A stretch of 10,401 nt of DNA from the NCBI GenBank assembly GCA_000432175.1, contig HF989458.1:1-10401 (forward strand), in the 5' to 3' direction. Source of the DNA: Eubacterium sp. CAG:786. GTDB lineage: Bacteria > Bacillota > Clostridia > Oscillospirales > Ruminococcaceae. A model generated the notes under the pieces. It did no database searches. It was not told the DNA's origin and saw only the letters and a list, made by a program, of their open reading frames with translations. A program made the position numbers and the translations under genes. Positions 7,541-10,401 of the stretch are shown one piece after another (positions within the stretch are counted from its first letter, which is position 1; each line of letters begins with the position of its first letter).

Positions 7541-7941
7541 TCCAGCACCTCCACCCCAGCGAACATGCAGCCAGCCGCCCTGAGCAGCCGTATAACGTTC
7601 AGCCCGGCTTCGTCGCAGTCCGTGGAAAACACCGCAGTGGAGCTGCTCTCGCTTTTCTGGCTGCTGTAAGAGTAATCACCTATAGTCACTTTCTCGCTGT
7701 CAGAGCTGGAATTGCTGCTCTTCTCGAGAATTTCCATCTCACGCAGCAGCTGATATGTCTGAAATCCAGCCGCCTGCTTGACTAATTCAGCAGGCTTTCC
7801 ACCGCTCTGTACGGCTTTTTCGGCTCTTCCCTCAGTGAGCGCAGAAATGATGTAATCACTGCGCTTTATGCAGCCGGGAATATTCCCGGAACTTATCTCC
7901 GGAAATCCCATGCTTATGTATTCTTCAGCTGTGATAAGCAT
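7537..7941 (-). CDS. Phage head-tail connector protein
   Basis: This 134-residue protein probably forms the adaptor ring under the portal. I chose ATG 7941-7939 because AAGGAGAG (7947-7954) precedes it; a frame extending to 7977 would begin inside a hairpin. Residues 1-80 follow the gp6/gp15-like connector pattern: LITAEEYISMGFPEI, a helix with IKRSDYIISALTEGRAEKAV, and KPAELVKQAAGFQTYQLLREMEIL. A Ser-rich stretch (SSNSSSDSEKVTIGDYSYSS) and a short helix (NVIRLLRAAGCMF) follow, as in connectors that use a flexible loop to contact the portal. It lies directly downstream of the capsid remnant, its usual place, and overlaps the next gene by 4 bases. Confidence 0.72.
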   Translation of the reverse strand: MLITAEEYISMGFPEISSGNIPGCIKRSDYIISALTEGRAEKAVQSGGKPAELVKQAAGFQTYQLLREMEILEKSSNSSSDSEKVTIGDYSYSSQKSESSSTAVFSTDCDEAGLNVIRLLRAAGCMFAGVEVLE

Positions 7942-7958
7942 AATATCTCTCCTTTCAG

Positions 7959-7991
7959 GAAAAGGCGCTGTAATCACTACGGCGCCTTTTC
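7959..7991 (-). terminator. Hairpin terminator or attenuator after the capsid remnant
   Basis: GAAAAGGCGC (7959-7968) and GCGCCTTTTC (7982-7991) form a perfect 10-bp inverted repeat with a 13-nt loop; the A and T runs are part of the stem. Read on the - strand it lies 39 bases after the capsid stop and just before the connector ribosome binding site. It would partly stop transcription, a layout often seen behind highly expressed capsid genes. Confidence 0.6.
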
Positions 7992-8030
7992 GCTGCTTTG
8001 TAAGTTAATCAGTCCGTTTCAGGGCAGTTG

Positions 8031-8216
8031 TCATGCGCTTACGGAAACCGCAATGACAGCCTTCTTGTTGTCGGGAATGAACAGATCGTGATACTTGCGG
8101 TAATCAATGTCCCATGCGTCCGCAAACTGGTTAGCCTCAGGGGTGATGATCTTCACGTTGTCAGTCTTGCTGACGGCGATAGGCGCGTTCTTGGGGCAGA
8201 TGAGAACCCGACTATC
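8031..8216 (-). pseudogene. Phage major capsid protein, C-terminal fragment
   Basis: The last roughly 60 codons of a major capsid protein remain, ending in TGA at 8033-8031. Recognisable parts are LICPKNAPIAVSKTDNVKI, TPEANQFADAWDIDYRKYHD and a closing LFIPDNKKAVIAVSVSA, which fit the usual C-terminal strand and P-domain end of HK97-type capsids. Upstream the frame loses this character at about 8210-8220 and meets a stop at 8256-8258. The ATG at 8255 has no ribosome binding site and opens into an unrelated sequence (MALLCGKSDAG). More than 200 residues of a normal capsid protein are therefore missing. The exact breakpoint is uncertain by some tens of bases. The fragment should not make a functional product. 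Confidence 0.7.
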
Positions 8217-8340
8217 CCACAATCCTGCATCTGATTTTCCGCATAATAAAGCCATTCACAGCTATTACATTTTGCCGAAAGCAAGTAAAACACCCACCAT
8301 GCCCACACTTTTGCCCACAGTAACGCTCCGAAAACAGGCA
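8217..8340. other. Non-coding junction between prophage remnant and GNAT operon
   Basis: No convincing gene is visible here. The octamer TGCCCACA occurs twice (8300-8307 and 8312-8319), 12 bp apart, with CACCCACC just to the left (8291-8298). The short open frame that crosses this stretch on the - strand is tryptophan- and cysteine-rich and includes the translated GNAT terminator, so it is not treated as a gene. This is where the prophage deletion or an attachment-site scar must lie. Confidence 0.45.
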
Positions 8341-8375
8341 AAACAAAAAGGAATGCAACAAATAAATTGCATTCC
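8341..8375 (-). terminator. Rho-independent terminator of the GNAT operon
   Basis: GGAATGCAA (8350-8358) and TTGCATTCC (8367-8375) form a perfect 9-bp stem around an 8-nt loop. On the - strand it is followed by TTTTTGTTT (8349-8341). It lies about 83 bases after the stop of the acetyltransferase gene, and nothing convincing lies between. Confidence 0.85.
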
Positions 8376-8458
8376 CAATCATATTTTTCAGTTCCGCTTA
8401 CTTCCCGCACATTCCCGCCAAAAACAGCGCAGTCAACGCACGAAAACCCGCCGCAAAT

Positions 8459-9001
8459 TCACCCAAGCAAAACATTGATACACTCGTCCTTAGTGACCCC
8501 GTAAGCCGTCGTGTACTTACTGTACTTATAAAACGCGAACCCGCATTTTTCCTGCACGCGCTTCGACTGCGGATTGTCGGTGAAATACCCGCAAGCAATA
8601 AAATCAAGCCCGACCTGCTTAAACAGATAATCTATCACCGCCCGGACTGCCTCCGCCATGTACCCGTTGCCCCAGTACTCCTTAGACAGCACAAATCCCA
8701 GCTCACGCCCCGACTTATCGCTGAATTCCGGGAGCTTCTCCTCGTCGTATTTTTCGATTCCCAGCGAGCCTATGACTTTCCCACCGCGCTCGATTGCGAA
8801 CGTCTTTTTCCCGATGATGAACGCAGTAAGAACAGCCTGCGTTTCTTCAATCGTTTTGTGGTGAGACCAGCCAGCCATCTCACCTACGCCGTCCACGCTA
8901 GCGTACTCGAAAAAATCATCAAGGTCGGATTCCCTCCACGGGCGCAGTACGAGCCGCTCCGTCCTTAGCACAACATTCGATATGTCGATTTCCGCGTTCA
9001 T
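8459..9001 (-). CDS. GNAT acetyltransferase, RimJ/RimL-like
   Basis: This 180-residue protein is a Gcn5-related N-acetyltransferase of the type that acetylates protein N-termini or small amines with acetyl-CoA in the cytoplasm. It starts at ATG 9001-8999 after GGAGGT (revcomp of 9008-9013). The opening LRTERLVLRPWRESDLDDFF (12-31) is the classic RimJ/RimL N-terminal strand-helix. Residues 69-82 hold the central strands (AIERGGKVIGSLGI). Residues 99-117 (RELGFVLSKEYWGNGYMAEA) form the acetyl-CoA-binding motif A. Residues 143-155 (NPQSKRVQEKCGF) are the conserved Asn/Ser and Gly-Phe of motif B. It is the second gene of a two-gene operon, 41 bases after the other GNAT. Family is secure; substrate is unknown. 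Confidence 0.88.
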   Translation of the reverse strand: MNAEIDISNVVLRTERLVLRPWRESDLDDFFEYASVDGVGEMAGWSHHKTIEETQAVLTAFIIGKKTFAIERGGKVIGSLGIEKYDEEKLPEFSDKSGRELGFVLSKEYWGNGYMAEAVRAVIDYLFKQVGLDFIACGYFTDNPQSKRVQEKCGFAFYKYSKYTTAYGVTKDECINVLLG

Positions 9002-9042
9002 TTAATTACCTCCACACCTCATTGCCAAACAGCAGTTGCCAT

Positions 9043-9516
9043 TCAAAACCTATACGCCATGATGTACTCTTCCGCATTTTCTCCGACGATCTCAAATCCG
9101 ACATTCTTATACATTTTAACTGCGTAGTTGGCTTTCTGAACAGCAAGCGAAGCCTGTTTGTAATTTTCCGCTTTCAATAACTTAAGCATTGATTTCATCA
9201 AAGCTGTCCCTATCCCGTGGTTCCTGTACTCGGGATATAGGGATATCGCGAACGACGGAGTTTCGTCATCAATATGACCGTAATCATTCATTATCCGCAC
9301 CCACACAGCACCGATTATTCTTTTGTCCAGCTCCGCAACAAGGCAGCAGTCCCCTTTATGTTTTCCGAAATCAGATATGTACACCTGCAATTCGGGCTGT
9401 TCGATGATTTCCCTCGGCGGCGATTTTACGCCCTCGGGAATGAATATCGCCTCGTAAAGGAAATCGCCTAATACGCTGTATTCAGACTCTTTGATCTTTC
9501 TGATTTTATAATCCAT
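9043..9516 (-). CDS. GNAT family N-acetyltransferase
   Basis: This 157-residue protein is a second, unrelated GNAT. It starts at ATG 9516-9514 with a weak AAGGGGGA site (revcomp of 9519-9526). The N-terminal strand-helix is YKIRKIKESEYSVLGDFLYEA; the central strands are DCCLVAELDKRIIGAVWVRI (56-75). Motif A is SLYPEYRNHGIGTALMKSML (92-111), including R98-x-x-G101-x-G103 for the acetyl-CoA pyrophosphate. Motif B is NYAVKMYKNVGFEIVGE (130-146), with the usual Asn, Tyr and Gly-Phe. The gene is AT-richer than its neighbours, which may hint at separate origin. No ribbon-helix-helix antitoxin lies next to it, so a toxin role like TacT or AtaT is not supported. The substrate cannot be read from sequence. 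Confidence 0.88.
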   Translation of the reverse strand: MDYKIRKIKESEYSVLGDFLYEAIFIPEGVKSPPREIIEQPELQVYISDFGKHKGDCCLVAELDKRIIGAVWVRIMNDYGHIDDETPSFAISLYPEYRNHGIGTALMKSMLKLLKAENYKQASLAVQKANYAVKMYKNVGFEIVGENAEEYIMAYRF

Positions 9517-9542
9517 ATATCCCCCTTATTCTCCGTATAATT

Positions 9543-9571
9543 ATTGTATCACAACGTCCGCTATTTTTCAA
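9543..9571 (-). promoter_or_regulatory. Promoter of the GNAT operon
   Basis: On the - strand TTGAAA (9571-9566) and TACAAT (9548-9543) are separated by 17 bp. The predicted start near 9536 gives a leader of about 20 nt. The nearest hip operator (9606-9617) lies 35 bp upstream of this -35 element, so control by HipB would be indirect at most. Confidence 0.75.
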
Positions 9572-9605
9572 GTTGATTTCCGCCCTCGCTCACCGCGTAT
9601 AATAT

Positions 9606-9699
9606 ACCCGTTAGGGTGCAATACTATAACAAACGCACAAATTTACCACCGAACGGGTATAAATCCACGCCAACCCATTGACAAAATACCCGAACGGGT
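9606..9699 (+). promoter_or_regulatory. Three palindromic operators at 41-bp spacing, likely HipB-binding
   Basis: Three 12-mers share the pattern ACCCG-NN-CGGGT. Site 1 (9606-9617) is ACCCGTTAGGGT. Site 2 (9647-9658) is CACCGAACGGGT. Site 3 (9688-9699) is ACCCGAACGGGT, symmetric except for the central AA. Their centres are at 9611.5, 9652.5 and 9693.5, so both intervals are exactly 41 bp, about four helical turns, placing all sites on one face of the DNA. Site 3 sits between the -35 and -10 of the hip promoter, as expected for autorepression. E. coli HipB also uses several spaced palindromes, though of a different sequence. That HipB binds these sites is inference. Confidence 0.7.
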
Positions 9700-9706
9700 G
9701 TAAAAT
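9678..9706 (+). promoter_or_regulatory. Promoter of the hipBST-like operon
   Basis: TTGACA (9678-9683) and TAAAAT (9701-9706) flank a 17-bp spacer that is almost wholly occupied by operator site 3. The predicted start near 9713 leaves a leader of about 18 nt with the G-rich site AAAGGGGGC before the ATG at 9731. Confidence 0.85.
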
Positions 9707-9730
9707 ATATAACACAAAGGGGGCGCAAAA

Positions 9731-9934
9731 ATGAATCCGATAGCGAAATTTATCAAGGAAAACCGCAAAGCCGCAGGGCTTACGCAGGAGGAATTCGCGA
9801 TACGTTCGGGGCTGGGACTGCGTTTCGTGCGGGAACTCGAGCAAGGCAAGGAAACCGTGCGAATGGACAAGGTGAACGCCGCCCTCGCGATGTTCGATAT
9901 GCAGGCAGTTCCGGGCAGAAAGGACGATGAGTAA
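9731..9934 (+). CDS. hipB: HipB-like Xre-family antitoxin / autorepressor
   Basis: This 67-residue helix-turn-helix protein is the likely DNA-binding part of a toxin-antitoxin system. Helices are predicted from IAKFIKENRKAAG (4-16), LTQEEFAIRSG (17-27, scaffold helix and turn), LGLRFVRELEQGK (28-40, recognition helix) and KVNAALAMFDM (47-57). The LTQEEFA...SGL...RELEQGK pattern is characteristic of HipB and related Xre proteins. The C-terminus is short and charged (GRKDDE). The stop TAA overlaps the ATG of the next gene (TAATG), coupling their translation. Operators upstream suggest it represses its own promoter. The gene symbol rests on the context with HipA-type genes and on the HTH pattern. 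Confidence 0.85.
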   Translation: MNPIAKFIKENRKAAGLTQEEFAIRSGLGLRFVRELEQGKETVRMDKVNAALAMFDMQAVPGRKDDE

Positions 9935-10263
9935 TGGGCGCGTTCAGAACCGCATATGTGTATGTCAGGAACGCCTACGCTGGCGCTCTTTCCGAAACCG
10001 ACGAGGGGTACTCCTTCGAGTACGACCGCGATTACCTGCGCTCCGGGGGCGCAAGCGCCGTGTCGCTGACCCTGCCGCTGTCGGAGGAGGTGTATTCCTC
10101 GAAAACGCTGTTTTCGTTCTTCGACGGGCTTATCCCCGAGGGCTGGCTGCTCGGCGTGATTACCCGCAACTGGAAGATAGACCAGAAAGACCGCTTCGGG
10201 CTGCTGCTGATTTCCTGCCGGGACGCCATCGGAAACGTAAGTATCAGAGGTGAAAAATCATGA
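9934..10263 (+). CDS. hipS: HipS-like protein (free-standing HipA N-terminal subdomain)
   Basis: This 109-residue protein corresponds to the N-terminal subdomain 1 of HipA kinases, here a separate gene. The signature is the beta-strand VYVRNAYAGALSE (9-21), the strand YSFEYDRDYL (26-35), SLTLPLSEE (44-52) and the hallmark FFDGLIPEGWLL (62-73), followed by RFGLLLISCRDAIGNVSI (87-104). In the tripartite HipBST systems such a small HipS is the antitoxin that blocks the HipT kinase, using a Trp pushed into a pocket by the active site; Trp71 is a candidate here by position only. It starts at the TAATG overlap with hipB and ends in an ATGA overlap with the kinase gene. No frameshift signature is seen, so the split looks natural. 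A conventional split HipA that reassembles is the alternative. Confidence 0.82.
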   Translation: MGAFRTAYVYVRNAYAGALSETDEGYSFEYDRDYLRSGGASAVSLTLPLSEEVYSSKTLFSFFDGLIPEGWLLGVITRNWKIDQKDRFGLLLISCRDAIGNVSIRGEKS

Positions 10264-10401
10264 ACTGCCTGTGCTGCGGAAAACCGCTTAAAACCGACGA
10301 ACCCTCGGGCTGGCACAAAGCTTGCGTAAAGCGCTTTTTCGGCACGAGCGTGATTCCCGAACTCGAAATAGACAACGGCGCGCTGGAGCACCTCGCGATA
10401 G
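10260..10401 (+). CDS. hipT: HipT/HipA-type serine kinase toxin, N-terminal part (cut by window edge)
   Basis: The first 47 codons are visible, starting at ATG 10260 in a 4-base ATGA overlap with hipS; AGAGGTG within hipS (10245-10251) serves as ribosome binding site. The N-terminus has a Cys/His cluster: Cys3, Cys5, Cys6, then His19 and Cys22 in GWHKACVKRFFG. It looks like a small zinc ribbon or knuckle (Cys3-x2-Cys6...His19-x2-Cys22). The following TSVIPELEID and LEHLAI fit the start of the HipA core in split-HipA systems of gut anaerobes. The kinase catalytic residues and the Gly-rich autophosphorylated loop lie beyond the window. In HipBST the HipT kinase phosphorylates tryptophanyl-tRNA synthetase; whether this one shares that target is unknown. 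Confidence 0.75.
   Translation, partial: MNCLCCGKPLKTDEPSGWHKACVKRFFGTSVIPELEIDNGALEHLAI

Noticed and set aside
7942..7977. A 12-residue upstream extension of the connector protein.
   Set aside because: Its ATG lies inside the 7959-7991 hairpin and it lacks a ribosome binding site; ATG 7941 has AAGGAGAG at proper distance.
3855..8340. A search by eye for direct repeats at the two ends of the prophage fragment that would be attL and attR.
   Set aside because: No shared stretch was found between the flanks near 3855-3890 and 8217-8340, so no attachment sites are annotated.
8153..8410. An 85-residue open frame on the - strand with a hydrophobic, Trp/Cys-rich stretch that looks like a membrane protein.
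   Set aside because: It reads straight through the strong GNAT terminator (8341-8375), and its hydrophobic part is the translated hairpin and U-tract. It has no ribosome binding site, and its 3' part is the capsid remnant in the wrong frame.
9043..9516. A GNAT toxin of the TacT/AtaT type.
   Set aside because: There is no adjacent ribbon-helix-helix antitoxin; the neighbour is another acetyltransferase.

Overview
The window looks like a chromosomal segment of a plant-fibre-degrading gut or rumen Firmicute, most likely Ruminococcus or a close relative. The pointers are a CotH-family lipoprotein beside a GH43 plus CBM6 arabinoxylan-type hydrolase, near-consensus sigma-A promoters, AGGAGG-type ribosome binding sites and Clostridia-type prophage structural genes. 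The genus assignment is inference. No tRNA, rRNA, CRISPR array or insertion sequence was seen.

Region 1 (1-3883, + strand) is the host cell-surface section. It holds the 3' end of a beta-propeller-like protein with its terminator, then a CotH-kinase-like lipoprotein driven by a perfect TTGACA-N17-TATAAT promoter, then a GH43/CBM6 lipoprotein with its own promoter. Each of the three ends in a Rho-independent terminator, so they are probably separate transcription units. Both lipoproteins carry a lipobox and neither has a dockerin, so they are expected to be membrane-anchored.

Region 2 (3886 to about 8216, - strand) is a fragment of a prophage morphogenesis module. In transcription order it has a 5'-truncated major capsid protein, an internal hairpin terminator, a head-tail connector, a minor capsid or neck protein, a 43-residue basic protein, a 114-residue protein, a tail-hub-like protein and a 439-residue putative distal tail protein. 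Terminase, portal, most of the capsid gene, major tail protein, tape measure, lysis and integration genes are absent from the window. The surviving genes are intact, tightly packed and mostly translationally coupled. A strong bidirectional hairpin at 3855-3880 separates this module from the convergent GH43 gene.

Region 3 (8341-9571, - strand) is a two-gene operon of unrelated GNAT acetyltransferases, with a good promoter (TTGAAA-N17-TACAAT) and a terminator. The prophage scar lies just beyond that terminator.

Region 4 (9606-10401, + strand) is the start of a tripartite HipBST-like toxin-antitoxin operon: an Xre-type HipB, a free-standing HipA N-terminal subdomain (HipS-like), and the start of a HipT/HipA kinase with a Cys/His cluster at its N-terminus. 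The genes overlap by TAATG and ATGA. Three similar palindromic operators upstream are spaced exactly 41 bp centre to centre, and the last one fills the -35/-10 spacer. This control region and split-HipA operon are the most interesting part of the window.
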